64,000 bases of DNA from Hemicordylus capensis (taxonomy: Eukaryota > Chordata > Lepidosauria > Squamata > Cordylidae), in contig NC_069662.1 in NCBI RefSeq assembly GCF_027244095.1, forward strand, positions 16,146,501 through 16,210,500, given 5' to 3'. The number at the start of each line of letters is the position of its first letter. Position 1 is the first letter of the stretch. Positions 12,135 to 26,500 of this stretch are shown here, in pieces. The translations under genes and the position numbers were made by a program. The notes beneath the pieces were generated by a model. That model did not search any database and was not told the origin of the DNA. It saw only the letters and a list, made by a program, of their open reading frames with translations.

Positions 12135-12585
12135 ATATAATAATATACAGCAGTGAGAAGATAAAAAGCTGGAATAGGCTTCTGGTGGACGAGAGGCATG
12201 GACTCTAGCGCTCCGTCACATTGTCATACAAGCTCCCATTCCTTTTTGGGGGGTTACGCAGTAAGATATAAATGACCCTGATCAATCAGAACTGCACGCT
12301 CAGGCATATTCCCCCTCCCGCATCTTTCCCCAAATCAAAACATAATACACTGTTTCCATCCGATGCAAAACAACTTTTTTTTTTAATCCGCAGCGTGAGG
12401 GGAAATAATGCCACTCCTTTTCCTCAGCACCAGCCAATCACCTACCCAAAGGCCTTGCCGGAGAGAGGCTCTGCTCCAACCGTACCACCAACCCAGACCT
12501 TAAGAGGAGACCGGGAGATCCCATCAGCCACTCACACAACCCTGGGGGAGTTGTATCAGAGCTGTTGCCATTTAAATTTGCTCAT

Positions 12586-12710
12586 CAAGGTTCTCGGACT
12601 TGGGTTCCTGGATCCCGTTGGACTACAACTCCCATCATCCCACTTGCCATTGGGGATGATGGTATTTGTAGTCCAACACGATCTGGGGACCCATGTTTGA
12701 GAATCCCTGC
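12586..12710. mobile_element. Hairpin MITE family B, in the TGFB1I1 3' UTR
   Basis: A near-palindrome: GGACTACAACTCCCATCATC, a short loop, then GGGATGATGGTATTTGTAGT. The outer arms are CAAGGTTCTCGGACTTGGG and CCCATGTTTGAGAATCCCTG. hAT-like by its ends. Confidence 0.75.
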
Positions 12711-13441
12711 CCTAAATATCTGACCCCCCAAAAAGGGTGGGGCAAGAAATCCCTCCCCTCTTGCTAGTGAGCCCTGTTAGTGTCACAATCGTAAGTGCTT
12801 TAAGGCAGCTCTGGAGCTTACAACCCCTGCACCTCTCCACAAATGAATTATATTGGGGCAGAAATCGTCAAGCACCCCAAAGAAACTGGGGAAGTGAATG
12901 CTTTTCCCATTCCCATCTCCTGCATGGCTTTATGGCTTACAATAGCTGTATTCAGGGGGAATGGCTTGGGTGCTCCCCATTTAATACAACTGGACAGCAC
13001 TGTGGGAAGGGCCACGGGGTGTGGCTTCTTTAAGGCCACGCATCCTATCTGGATGACACAGCCAGCTGGCTTTGCAGAAGTGGCTAAGGCACTGCCTCCT
13101 GTCTGAAGTGGTGTCGCCATGTGGGTGTGGCTTAAAATGTCACGTGATGGGGTGGGGATTAATTATATGCTGCTGGGAGTGATGGGAGGGGCTCCTGAGT
13201 AAGGTGAGAGGAGCAGATGCCTTCTGCTTCTCACCTTGTTTGTTTTTGCATGTGGCTCGACTGAGAGGCGTGGCTTTGGCAATGGTGTGGTGGCAAGGGG
13301 CGGAGCCCATAAGGCACAGGCCCCTCCCATGCATGGCAGTGGGTGTGGCTTGGTCAAGGCTGAGACTCGGGGGCCCTCCCTTTTCCCATGCTGGTAATAG
13401 GCGTGGCTTGGTCACGGCAGGACCAAGACATCATCTCCTTG

Positions 13442-13708
13442 TCACCCAAAGAGCTTGATGAAGCAAGGGTGGCAGTAGGGCTTGTCATTCTGCTCCTTGA
13501 AGGTGCCTTTGTTGAGCTGCTTGAGGCAGAAGGCACAGACAAAATGCTCCGGGTGGAACTTGCGTGCCATGGCCGTGATGCAGCGGCCAGTGATGGGCTT
13601 CTCGCAGCCCGAACAGAGCGAGCCCCGCTGCTTGTGATAGTGGATCTCGCAGAACGGGCGGCCCCCATGCTCAAAGAAACTGCCGTTCACAAAGGGTGTG
13701 TAGCACTC
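13442..13708 (-). CDS. TGFB1I1: TGFB1I1 exon 11 (end of LIM3, LIM4, stop)
   Basis: Eighty-eight codons then TGA at 13444-13442. Encodes the [10 protein letters not shown] end of LIM3 and complete LIM4 from [12 protein letters not shown] to [10 protein letters not shown]. The acceptor is CTACAG. Confidence 0.97.
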   Translation of the reverse strand, partial: ECYTPFVNGSFFEHGGRPFCEIHYHKQRGSLCSGCEKPITGRCITAMARKFHPEHFVCAFCLKQLNKGTFKEQNDKPYCHPCFIKLFG

Positions 13709-16700
13709 CTGTAGTGGGGAGAACAAAGGGGGAAAGGATGGGGAGGAAGGCATTTAGATAACCCCACACGCATGCACGTACACACCTCCAGACCTATCTA
13801 TAAGGCTGCATTGATTCTGTGTGTTGGGGGGTTGCTGCTCATGTGCAGTCGCTGAAAGCAGCAGCAGAATTTCACATCCTGGAAATTGCAGCAAGTTTCT
13901 AGAACTCCTCTTTTGCAAACTTTATTCCACATCTCCAGGTTCCTGACCCCCCACCCATTATTTCCCATCTCCCCACTTCTTCGCAAAGAATAAAGCAAAT
14001 TTCTTAATTTGCATAATTGTAATTGCAGAATGTCAATACTTCTTTACTGTTGTTGGCACAAAGTACACCCTCTATACAGACAGTGCTGATTATCACCACT
14101 GCATCGTGATCCTAATTTGCCACTTTGTTGCTCATTCAGCTTTGAAGCTCTTCCTCCTCTGCTGGGGTTTTAAGCAGCCGGAATGATTTGGCATCCTCTG
14201 AAAACCTGGCTACTTCACTGCTCACCCTTGACTCTAGTTATGTTATGAATAAGTTAAACAAGTATGGACCTACACCAAAATGTTGCAGTACATCCCTGGT
14301 ATGCATGTTACCAGAGCATGGTGAAAGTTTTAGACACCTTTTCCCCTCAGAAGCAGAAGGGGTTGTGACTGTCTTGAGGGAGTATTTTTCAAGCTGAGAA
14401 ATTCCCTGCTCTTTTTGTTCAAGCCCTCCTTCCCCCTCCCCACACTACTCAGCTCCACAAGCTCCGCCCACCTAATTATCTGTGCCCTCCAAATCTGCAA
14501 ACATTCCACTCCACTGAATTACTGGGGCAGTCTGGGGAGTGGCCTCCTTGGGTTTTTCAGGTATTTGTGAAACCAACGTGTCTGCTAGTACCTCCCGCTC
14601 AATTGCAGGTGCTTAACCCTCTGTTGTGAAAACCATCTGTTTACTCCTCCTACCTTCTGATTCCTGTTCTTTTTCTAAAAGCCTTTTCTCTCTCCGAGAA
14701 ATACAAATGTATAACTGTCCCACAACTCCTCCTGTTTACTCTGTGAAGGCTGAAATTCTGCTTCCTGTTCTTTAACCCTCTACTAATCCATAGGAGCACC
14801 ACTCACGATTGTCCAGGACTGCCTCTACTCTGTTCGGTTCCATGACTAACTCTCCCAAGGCACAGTCATTTAAGAGATCTAGGAATTTTGCTGCAACCCA
14901 CTCAGGCACTATAAGGGTAGTTGAAGTTACTCATTATTCTCACACTTGCTCCTTGGGTTGCCTCCTTGAATTCTTCCACGCACTCCCACTAAGCCCTGCC
15001 TTCATTACTGCCCCAACAGCACACACACTCACCCTGCAGACAAAGCATTCTGGGTGCCACAGGGCATTGAGCGCTGAGATGTAGTTCTCCAGAATGGCTT
15101 GATTGCATCCCTGGCAGCGGGTGGAGAAGAGCTCGTAGAAGTCCTGGCGGCAGTACTGCTTCCCGTCCTTCTCATGGAAGCCTGAACGGGGCAACAAGAA
15201 GTAGCTGGTGAGCAAAGGGGATGGTGACTCTTAGGATGGGGCAGAAGAGTAGGACTAGATTAACAATAGTGCCCATTGTTAACAGAGATTAGCTATTAAC
15301 AATGGCAGCATCCCTCCTGGGACAAACAGCAACGGTGGGAGCCACACCTCCAGATCAGGACTCAAGAAGGACGATGACTGGTTTAGCATAATGTGTAATT
15401 TGGTGCTGAATAACCACATGGGGAAATGTCTACACAGTTTGGGAGTTCTGAAACAGCTGCACCACCAAAGCACTCTGCATGAACACCCGAAATAAGAAAA
15501 GTGCACGTGTCAAAACACACCAAAGGATCATCAAACTGGCTAGGCCACAAAGTGGGGTATATTTTCAGGGGGGTGAAAAATAAATAAAACAGAAGCCACC
15601 GTTCTTGTGAGCATGCCATTGCATAATTATGGGAAGAGAGCTGGTCTTGTGGTAGCAAGTATGACTTGTCCCCTTAAGCTAATCTGATATGCCCCGGTTG
15701 CATACGAAAGGCAGACTAGAAGTGTGAGCACTGTAAGATATTCCCCTCAGGGGATGGAGCCACTCTGGGAAGAGCAGAAGGTTCCAAGTTCCCTCCCTGC
15801 GATCTCCAAGATAGGGCTGAGAGAGATTCCCGCCTGCCACCTTGGAAAAGCCGCTGCCAGTCTGTGTAGACAATACTGAGCGAGGTGGACCTATGGTCTG
15901 ACTCAGTATATGGCAGCTTCCTATGTACGAGAAAGAATTGGATCATTATGTATTTGCAGGTCTGAACCCACAACAGAACGTTGCAATATATCTCTGACGT
16001 GTATGTGCTACCTGAGCCTGTGCATGAGCATAGTGAAAGTTTTGAGCACTTTTACCCCTCAGAAGCAGACAGGATTGTGATTGTGTTGAGGGAGTATTCT
16101 TCAAGATGATAAATTTCCTGCTTTTTGTTGTTGTTGTTCAAGCCCTCCTTCCCTCCTCCTCACCACTGAATTCCATTAACTCCACCCACCTGGTTGACTT
16201 TTAACTGCCCTCCGAGTCCATGAACATTCCACTCTATTCAGTGACATTGCAATATGGGGGGGGGCATTTTGCCCCCTTAGGTTTTTGTTTTCTTCAGATT
16301 TTTGTGACCCCAACATATCTGTGGGTTACCCCAAGTCTGGCAGTACCTCTCTCTTGGCCACAGGTGCTCCAGTTATGTATCCATAAGGATAAGCTCTTTT
16401 GGAAACAGATATAAGATTACATCTACAACCCATCCTTCGTCGCAGGAGTGCAGGACAGTGTATTGTACATAGTTTTCCTCCCACTCCTTTTATTTTCACA
16501 ACTATCCTGTCAGGTAAGTTAGTCTGAGAGAGAGTGACTAGCCCAAAGTCACAGTCAGCTTCATGGCTGAATATGGATTTGCCTCTGATCGGATACTCTG
16601 GTCACTACACCACACTGACTCTCATAAATATATCTTCCATAACATTACAATACTTAACATGCAAGCTATCAGTGGGAAACTGTAGGTGAGGCCCCTATCC

Positions 16701-19700
16701 CTTTCCCCCAAGTAGGGATGTGCACGGAACCACGGAGGCGTGGTCCGGCACTGGGGGGAGTGTGTCTTTAAGGGGGGGGATAGTACTTACCCACCCACCC
16801 CCGCCGCTCTTCCTCGTTTTAACATTTTAAGAAAGTCCAGCGCTGGAGGGGGAAGAGCGGCGGGGGGGGGAGTACTATCCCCCCCCCTTAAAGACACACT
16901 CCCCCCCCGAGACTGGCGGACCAGTCCAGAGGCCTCTAGAATGGCCTCCGGACCGGTCCGTGCACACTCCAACCCCCAAGAAGGGCTCATCTGCCTGGAT
17001 GGGGGGGGTTTTGCCATCTTTCTTCCCTTCCCCCCATCCCAGGGGTCAGTCACTAAGCCAGTGACACTCACCTTCCTCCCCAAAGGGCCGCCCACACTTG
17101 ACGCAGCAGAAGTGCTCCGGGTGCCAGTTCTTATCCAGGGCGGTGACCATTTTCTGAATGAGTCAGATGGAGGTGGAAAAGGAAAACACAATGCCGGTGA
17201 GGAAGGACAGGATATTACAGCAGTGCATCTCCCTGGCTTGCCAAGCCTCGTCTCGCAGGACAACTCTCTGCATCACAGTGCTGTGGGACACTGACCTGGG
17301 TTTGTGCCGTACTGTGCTCTGTACCATAATACTGCATCCCTCAAGCGCCCGCTGCATTTTCTCAGGATGGCACACTGCCGCCCCTTGTAGCCTCACAAAC
17401 TTCAGTGTATTTGCACTGGGTAACCCAGTGATACCCAGACACTGCACACTGCTGCATCTCTCTGCATACTACCCCTGTATTCAACTCAGGAGCAACCCAG
17501 AGAGGCAGGGTGGGGAAGGCGGTAACAAACAAGCCACAGGTGCCGCTCTCGTTTCCACTCTGCACTTCCTGCCCCAGCCACCTTGCGCTTCCTCATTTCA
17601 CCCGCCCGCCTTGTTACCCCTAGGCCCGTGTGGGCTGGTATTCCCCCATCTGGGAGCCGGGAGAAAAGCCAGCCCGTGTGCCTGGGATGAACACAGCGGC
17701 AGGCAAAATGAGGAAGAGGTAAGGTAGTCCGAGGGCCAAAATGAGGAAGGGGTAAGAAGTGCAGAGCAGGAACAAGCCACCCCTGCAACTCATTCACCGC
17801 CGCCGCCACCCCACCCCGCTCGGCCCAGATGGGCTGCTCCCGATTCAGCTTCATTTCCAAATGTTGGACACATTGGGGGACACTGTATTCTCACATGCTG
17901 CATATACACTTGGCTCCCCCATGTCCCCACTGCATTCCATTGCATTTCCAAACGGGAATCTGGATTTCAGTGCAACTTCTCAGTGTATGGCACTGTTCTC
18001 AGACGGATTGGATTTTCAAACACTACGTGCTCTGCGCCACAGGTGGCCAACTTGAGGCTCCCCAACTGTTGCCAGACTACAACCCCCATCATCCCCAGCC
18101 ACAACCCGCCGCTGTGGATGATGGGAGTTGTAGTACAGCAGTAGGAGAGCCTCAGGTTGGCCACCCCGTGCCACATACAATTCAAAATGCTGTATTTTAT
18201 ACCTTGGGCTGCTGCAATTCAAAATGCTGTATTTTGTACCTTGGGCTGCATCACAGGATATTCTTTTATCACTTGTTCCAGTCAGGCTACTACTCCAAAT
18301 GCAGCACACCACTGCCATGCACTGCAGTTTGTTTGGTTTTTTGCCTCAAACACTGCACAACATGGCTGTGCATTCAGGTGTCTCACTGCCATTCATAACA
18401 ACACTTTATGCCACCAGTATACCGTACACTGTAGGAGTGTTATTTTAGGTTTCAGTGGGGCAAAAGGGAAAAGTTATCCAGCAAGGTTCAAAGGTCTTGA
18501 TATATTCAATACAAAACTGCACAAAAGCAGTGTTTTTAAAGAGCATTTGCCACGAGCGTTTTTCACGCAGCAGGCTTTACCACGAGTTTACTACAAGGCT
18601 TTACTGCAAGTTCGAAGTTGCCCCAAAACACCAACGCAAAAAGTGGATTTTTTTTTACTCTGGATATAAATCAGGCTACACTCTTACGTGCAATCTCGAA
18701 TTGTGTGTAAAGTTCTCCATTGCATGGAAGCTTGTAGGGACTTTGGGGTAAATCTGGCCAATATGTGAATGCATGCCTCCATTCCGGAGGAGATGTGAGC
18801 TTAAAGTCCTGTGTAAAAAACACAGTGGTAACCATTTTTTCCACCTCAAAATGACTGGAATCAAGGAATGCTGGCACAATGTGAGTGGGGTTGTCAGGCA
18901 CTGTACAGGTTGTGTAAGGGGGGGGGCACTGTATGTACTTCAAACTGCACCCCTCATACATTCCATCTCACAGTGGAGGGAATCAAACAAACAAACAAAA
19001 TCCACAAATCCCATTCAAAACTATTTCCTCACAAAACTATGATGAATATCCAACTAGCAGAAGACTGCATGGGGAAAGCAACTCACATCCAGGATGGGTT
19101 CGTTGCAGAGGCCACAACGGGGAGAGAAGAGCTGGAAGTAATCCCTCTCACAGTAAGGGGCGCCGTCCTTCTCAAAGAAATTGCTGCCCCCCATCTCCTT
19201 CTGGCAATGGGAACAGACAAAATGCTCTGGGTGCCAAGTACTCCCCAGTGCTGTTACCACCTGGATAAAGAGAAAAAGAATACAGGTAGCCAGGGACAGG
19301 CATTCAGCATGAGGTAGTGACAAAGAAAACTCAAAGAATATCTTATCTTCCAAATTTCCCTTCTCCTCTTGCTGTCTTCCCTTTCCTAGGCCTGCTCAAC
19401 TTTGGCCCTCCTGCAGATGTAGGCCTACAACTCCCATAATCACTGGCTATTGGCTCCTATGGCTTGGAATTATGGGAGTTGTAGTCCAAAAACAGCTGGG
19501 GGGCCTAAGTTGTGCAGGCCTTGAGTCTCTTTCCCATTCTTCCTTATCCCAAAGGCTCAGGGTGGGTTACATTCCTATGCCATTTTTACCTCACAAGAGC
19601 TTTGTGAGGAACATCAAACAGAGAGATTGGGTCCTGTCCCCAGTAATCTTCCTCATAATTGACCCAGGATTTGGTCCTGGGCCTCCCACAGCCACTCCAA

Positions 19701-20494
19701 GCACCACACTGTACACTACCTTGGCTCTGATGTGTCCCCTCCCCCTCCACAGGAATGGCAACAGCACATGATTAAAAGAGGAGGGAAAGACCCTGGAAAG
19801 AATATAAGGGTTCCTTGGCAGTTGGGAGCAGCTGGAACTTTCTGAAAACGTCCCATGACCATTGAAAATGGCTGGAAATCCCTAGAAGGATTCCACAGCA
19901 GTTGGGAGCAACTTGAACTTTATAGAAGGACTGCATGGCAATGGAGATGGCTGGAAAATTCTAGAAGGGTTCCATGGCAGTTGGGAGCAGCTGGAACCAT
20001 CTAGGAGGGTTCCATGACAGTTGGGAACGGCCTATGCTCAAGCATCATTTCTCTTGGCCATGTAGAACATTGTGAGATGGGCCTTCTCTCCCACTCATCT
20101 ATTTCTGGGAAGGGGAAATGGAAGCTCGACTGGTGTCCTTTGGCTTGTTTCAGTATCTCTTTAAGGTCCTTATATTTCTGGCTGCCTAATTTGTATTTAT
20201 AGCCAGAAACGAGAGTGTGGCCTGGATGATACATGAGTGACAAATGCCCTTTGGACATGGCTCCCTCTCCCTGGGACCTAGTGACAGTTCTGTGCACTCT
20301 GGAGTCCAGAGGCCTACCTCATGTGCTCACATATGTTCTGGGCCGGTGAATCCTATCAGCAGCACCGGCTGTCATGATCTTAAGACCTCCGTGCCCCTGT
20401 TCATTATGCTGTTTGTCCAGAACATATCACATGGGCTGCCACACGTCTCTCTCAAACTAAAAACCCTAGAGTTCCCCATACAAGCACATTCATA

Positions 20495-20535
<41 letters not shown>

Positions 20536-23500
20536 GTGTGCTTGTACAGGGAACTCTAGGGTTTATCATTGGAGACAGAGAGACAGATGTGTGCCTCCCT
20601 GTGTGACATGCTCTCTCAAGAATTATGTCCCAGAGTTCTTTAGTACCAGCTGGCATTGTTTATGCACAGTGCCCTGACAGCAGGAGATAGTTGGGGCTAA
20701 GTAGTATTCGCCAGAGAGGGCCTGAACCAGCAGTTCACTCTTCATCGTGTTCCTTGTTCTGTTTTAACATTGCTTCTCATTGGCTCCAGGACACAAGATT
20801 ACATACGCAGCCTCCTATATGAGCTACGGCTTCCTTTTTTCTTCTTCCTGTGAATGGTCTTGCAGGCCAGGAATGGCCGGAAGCATCCAAGAGGGTTCTG
20901 TCACATTTGGAAACAGGTGGTGGGCATGGCTGGTTCTACAGCACCCAGGAATGGAGAACAGCTCCCAAGAGACTCCATGGCAACTGGGAAGAGCAGTCAA
21001 GAGCTGGGAGGATTCCATGCCAACTGAAAATGGCCAGCAGCATTCCGAATAACTACCTGTATTCTGGCCTGTTCCTCTTTGATTAAAAAATCAAGCTCTG
21101 CTCATCCTGACCCGTCTCCTTTTCCATCTTTGGTTACCGAAACCCACCCCTATCCCCTTCAGATACAAACCTGCCCTCCAGGGGGTGGTTCTTACCTGCC
21201 CTGCAATGGGTTTCTGACAGGAAGCGCACAGCCCCTTAGCCGTGGTGGAGATCCCTTGGCGGCTGAGATCCGACTCCAGCATGACAAGCATGCTATCCAG
21301 ATTCCCGCTGGGCTGGGCTGGTGATGTCTGTGGGGGAGCAGCAGGGGGGCTGGAGCAGACGGAAGAGACCACCGGCACCTGCGCTGACGACACTCGGGCA
21401 GGAGCTGGTGGTGGCGAGACGGTGGGAGTGGCTCCTGGGAGCTGAAATGTCAGGGACCACAAGTCGGGGATGGTTAAGAGGCTTAGTGGTAGAGCATCTG
21501 CTTTGCATGCAGAAGGTCCCAGGTTCATTCCCTGGCAGCATCTCTAGGTAGGGCTGGGAAAGACGTCTGCCGGAAACCTGGTTGAGCTGCCGTCAGTCAG
21601 TGCAAATACTGAACTAGAGGGACCAATAGTCTAAGTCAGAATAAGGCAGCTTCCTATATTCCTTACTATGAAGAGCCCGTGGGGGGCGCTGTAATAGGGC
21701 AAACAGCTTCAAAGAGCCTTCCGTGCCCTGCATCTGATAGCCACCAAGCCTCCAGGAGGAGCCGCCAAAATCCGCCCTTCCCCTGGCTGGAGCTCCCGCT
21801 GCAGCTGCCAGCCGCCCCCTTCCGCCACTCCCAGCCAATGGAAGGAGGATGGGCAGAGCTGGGTGAGTGGAGATGCATGCGCGCATGGGCACATGCACCA
21901 CTCAGGAGGCGCCGCCACAAGTGGGGAGATTGCCCATATACATGCACACGGGCCCCCTCTCCCCTTGCGATGTGCCTAGAAGAGTCCCCTGGACCAGGCC
22001 AGTGTCACATCGAGATATATTATCATTCACTCTTAATAATATGTTGTTATTATTACTCTATTATCCTAGTCCATGTGTCCAGCCTAGGGTCTTTTCAGGC
22101 ACTGATATATTCCGGCATCAGCCCAAATTACCACAATGGTGGGGAAATGAGGAATCTACATTAAGGAGGAGGAGGTCACATTGTACAGTATTCCTAGCAC
22201 CATCTGCTGGCAATCTGCAGCAATCCATGAAGCAAATGTAAAAGAACGGCCTTTTCACAGGACTTTTCTGATTGGCAGCTGATCTCCCAGGTTTCAGGCA
22301 GGAGTCTCTCCCAGCCCTACCTGGAGATGCTGCCAGCGATTGAAACTGGGACCTTCTGGTTGCAAAGCCGAGACTCTTCCACTGATCTACAGCCCCATCC
22401 TCAAACTAACAGCAACTAGCAGCAGCTTCCCTGAGCACATACTGGGTAGAGTGTCTTCCTCCTCTTGAGTAGCAAGCAGAAACACATGTGAGGGAACAAC
22501 TGAGTGGATTTTCAACACATTTTTAAAAGGCAGAATCAAATCAGTATCATTTTGATAATCTCTAAAAGAACTTGCTGAACTTTGCCCAAACCACCTGAAA
22601 TTGCCTGCGGAAATTTGCGGCTACCTGACAGGCACAAGGGAGATGTGCCAGCAAATTTTTTTCAGAGTTGTGCACAACTCAGCACCAAGTTGAAAGATGC
22701 CATATCCCTTCAGGGCTATTCTGTCTGCTAGAGAGATGGAAATAATCAGGACTACATGTCTAATCTATGCTTGGGGGGGGGGGAAATAAATTCATATTCT
22801 GAAACAAGCAACTCAACTCTTGCACCAAAAAGCTGAATTTCTGTGAATTGCACAAAATAAATAAGTGCAGATGTTTATTTTTGCATACTTCTACTGCTTA
22901 TTTACTTGTGAATACAGTTTCTACCCCACCTTTCCTATGCTTTAAGTAGCTGGGCTTGGGGTAGAGCAGAGAACAATGCAGGATACTGAACTTCTACTCC
23001 CTGGAAATCCTGTTCAGACACAGACACACCCCTTCTGCAGTTTCACCAGGCCATAAGGCTGTATAACCATCACAACTAGGAACTTTCTTGAATCTGAAAA
23101 ATGAAATCTAGGATTTGCAGGATGCTGAATCCTCTACCCAGTCTCTATACTTGTAGGTTGCATCGGACAAATCCCACATACCCTTGGAAGTACCTTGTTC
23201 CCCCCACAATTCCTCAGTGCTACCCAAGGCGCTTACTCACATTGCTCTGGACCCGGAAATCTGACAGAGAGGCCATGAGCTTGTCCAGCTCCAGAGTGGC
23301 AGATGTTGCCGATGGCTTGGCAGGTAGGGCTGCTGCCGACCTGGAAGGAAGATCACACCATCAAGGGAATGAGGGAGGGAATGTGGCTCTCCTAATTTCA
23401 GTTCAGTTCAGAGATATTGGATAGCTACCACTTCTACAAGAGCGTTGCTTAATGCAAAGGCATAGCAAGGTTGGAGTGGGCACCGCAACAATTTAGGATG

Positions 23501-26500
23501 GCCCCCGCCCATCCCACCTTCCCTCCTCCTCCTCTGAAAAGATAAGAGCGAAGAGCAAGCTGTTGTTCAGCTGGTGGCCCCGGGACATTTCCCCCTGCCC
23601 GTTCAAGTGTGGCTTCACCCCTGGTTATATGGTATAGTTGTTGAGTCCAGATTTAGGAGATGTGTTCTGAGTTCAAATCCCGCCTAAGTTGCCAGCTACA
23701 GACCCAGAGATGGCCTTTGTAGCTTAAAAGCAATGCGGGGGTGGGGTGGGGAACCTACCAGACGCAGATGCCCCTGCCAACATTGTGATGGAAGAAGTTG
23801 CATCTGAGACAACTGTCCCTTCTATGTAACTCTTAAAGATATAGGAAAGATAACCTGGCCACTCTAATCCCTACCTCTACCATAGACCACTTTAGGTAGT
23901 CATTTCTCAGCCTCAGTTTCCTATCCTGCAAAATGGGAATACTAATGACCTCCCCTCTCAGGGCTGTTGTGAGAGTGACCAAACAAAATGTTAGCATTTG
24001 TGCTTAGTGCACAGAAGGCATTTTTTGCGTAACATTCTCAGATGACAGAGATGAAAATATATGTGTGTGTGTGTGTGTGTGTGTATCTCCCCCAACAACC
24101 ACACACTTACCGGGTTAGAGAGCCACCATCTGCAGAGTCCTCTGGCCTCTCTTTGCTTTTGTCCCCACTAGGACTTTTGCTGGATGGGAACTGGGACATT
24201 ATTTCATCTGGGAGGAGAGGGGGGGAAGTATTATTTCCCACTTTTAGTGAACCACCTGCAGTTTCAGATCCTCACCATCAGAGGGCAGCACGGCCACACT
24301 CCCAGTAGCAAGCAGAGCACAACTCCAGAACTTTTTTAAGTGACAGAGGCAATATGTAGAACAAAAGGCTGATGGTGCTTCTGAGCATGTGCAGAGCACC
24401 TTTCCCACACTGTTGTGCAAATATAATCATGTCTCGGAGTGGGGGAAGGGCTCTCAAATTTTGCATTTCCAGGTCTTGACCCAGTGCTTCTGCCTCAACA
24501 AGCAGAGGTGGGAGATGCAGTCTTATCTTCCTGCTGCAGCAAGCAAGATCCCAGCTTTGCTCCACAGCAGGCAGGCGAGGAAGGTGAACAAAGTGAGTTG
24601 TGGAGGAACAGAGCAGGAGCGACAGCAGCTGCCAGGAGTTGCCACACCCCAAACAAGGTGCTAAATGCTGCCTTGCCCCACGCCCCTGGTGGAGTTTAAA
24701 ACAAAACAAATACTTCCAGTCTCAAAAAGTGGTGCAGGGAGGAGAGAAGCTGGACACTTTCCAGATTACCCGCTGCAACAGCGGTAAAATGCTTCAGCTT
24801 GGGCAGATTGCACTGAAAATGTAAATACTGAAGCTGTTTGTTGCGCAAAGCCACCAGCAGGGGGAGCAGTCTTTTCTAGCTTGTGCAAAACTCTACAACG
24901 GGAAAACACGACTATTTTTTGCACCACACATGCAAAGTTATAGGACTGTAACACAGCAATAAAACCCGAGAGAAGGCACTGGAAATGTGAACGGCACCTT
25001 GTTGCCAGCGCAGGGACTGCAATGTCAAAACACAGGTAGTTTGGAAGCACACTTAATGGACACATAGTGACACTGCTGGAGTCTCCAAGCTGGAAAGCGC
25101 CCTGGCCAGCAGCCTCCTCTTCTCTCCTTGTGCTTTGGGCAGGCTTTGCATGGAGGGCAAGGAGAGGTGCTCCTTACAAAGCCTGCAAAGGTCAAGTTGG
25201 TCTCAAAGAGCTGCTCCAACGACAGGAGCAGGGGGGACGTCTTGCTGCCCTGCTGCCACCCTAGGTTGTGGAATGCACTCCCCATGGGTATAAGAGGCTT
25301 ATCATCTTTGGAGGCTTTCAAGAGAGCCATAAAGACCTATCCTGTAAGCCGCCCAGAGAATGGGAAGGCTAACAAAGTTCATTATTACTATTTATTCTCT
25401 TTTCAGTCTGGCTTTTAACAATATTGAATAGGTTTTTAATGGTTTTTAAAATGAGTTTCATGTTAATATTTTAGCTGCTTTCATTTTTATGTTCAATTTT
25501 AAATGGTTTGCAACTTTGATGCAATTTTGATGCCCTGAGCCGTTCTGGGATGAATGGTATAGAAATGAAATAAAATGAAATAATCTGCCACTTGAGACAA
25601 CCGCCTTGCCCTGTGAATGGACCAATCCTGGAGCATTTTCAGACAGCAGGCTTTTCTGCGAGGCTTTACTGTGAGTAAAGTTGCCTTTAAAAACCAATGC
25701 AAAAAAGGGACTTTTAAACCCCATATATAAATCAGGCTACACTCTAACCGCAGCAAAAAAACCAAATTGTGTGTGAAGTGCTCCCTGATGGTGTGTGTGT
25801 GTGTGTGTAGTGCTCCCTGCAGGTGTAAGTCTGGCCAATATGTGAACACACACCCTCCATCCTGGAGGAGATGTGAACTAAAAGCCCTGTGTGCAAAAGC
25901 TCCCAGAGGCTGCACCGTTCCCTTTGGAACCTGTAAAGGTAGAGGAAGCATCTCCAGGCAGAGATCTGACAACCCCAGGCAGCTCAGAGATTTCTATTTC
26001 CAGATAGACATGAGCCAATGTATGTCTAATTTTGGAAATCAAGCACCAGAGGAAAGCAATAAAGGTTGTGACAGCACACTCAGTTGCAGGAAGCAACAAA
26101 ACCACATGGGAGCATGCAACGCATAGAGGAAACCCTGCAGCCTGCTACCTTCCTTACCCGGGAGCAACAATTTTTATTTATTTAGTTAGTTAGTTATTCG
26201 ATTTCTATACCGCCCTTCCAAAAATGGCTCTGGGCCATTCCCCTCTGAGAATACTGCATATGTGACCTAATTATGTGTTTTGTTGTTGTTGTTGCTGTTG
26301 TGGTGGTTGTTTTAATGCAACCACTTTCAGCTCCCAAACATCTTTGACTGGAAACAAATATTTGCCCCAGGAAACTCATAAGGAGGGCAGGATCATGGGG
26401 AGCCACCCCTTGATATACGCCCCCAGCATATGGTCCTCAGGAGGTATACTGCCTTTGCACATGCAAGTTCTAATTCTGACAGTTAAACAACTGCTACTAG

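Larger units (their letters stand above)
12110..13441 (-). other. TGFB1I1: Probable TGFB1I1 3' UTR
   Basis: About 1.3 kb from the stop to the inferred poly(A) site. It contains a hairpin MITE at 12586-12710 and 'GGCGTGGC'-rich stretches near 13260-13410. A weaker ATTAAA-type signal at 12980-12985 could give a shorter 3' UTR. The extent is inferred from signals only. Confidence 0.55.

Noticed and set aside
12980-12985. ATTAAA as the main TGFB1I1 poly(A) signal
   Set aside because: A full AATAAA with a GT-rich downstream region at 12129 is stronger. The closer site remains possible.
16740-17294. 184-codon + strand open frame
   Set aside because: It spans a G/C-run MITE hairpin and the antisense of TGFB1I1 exon 9.
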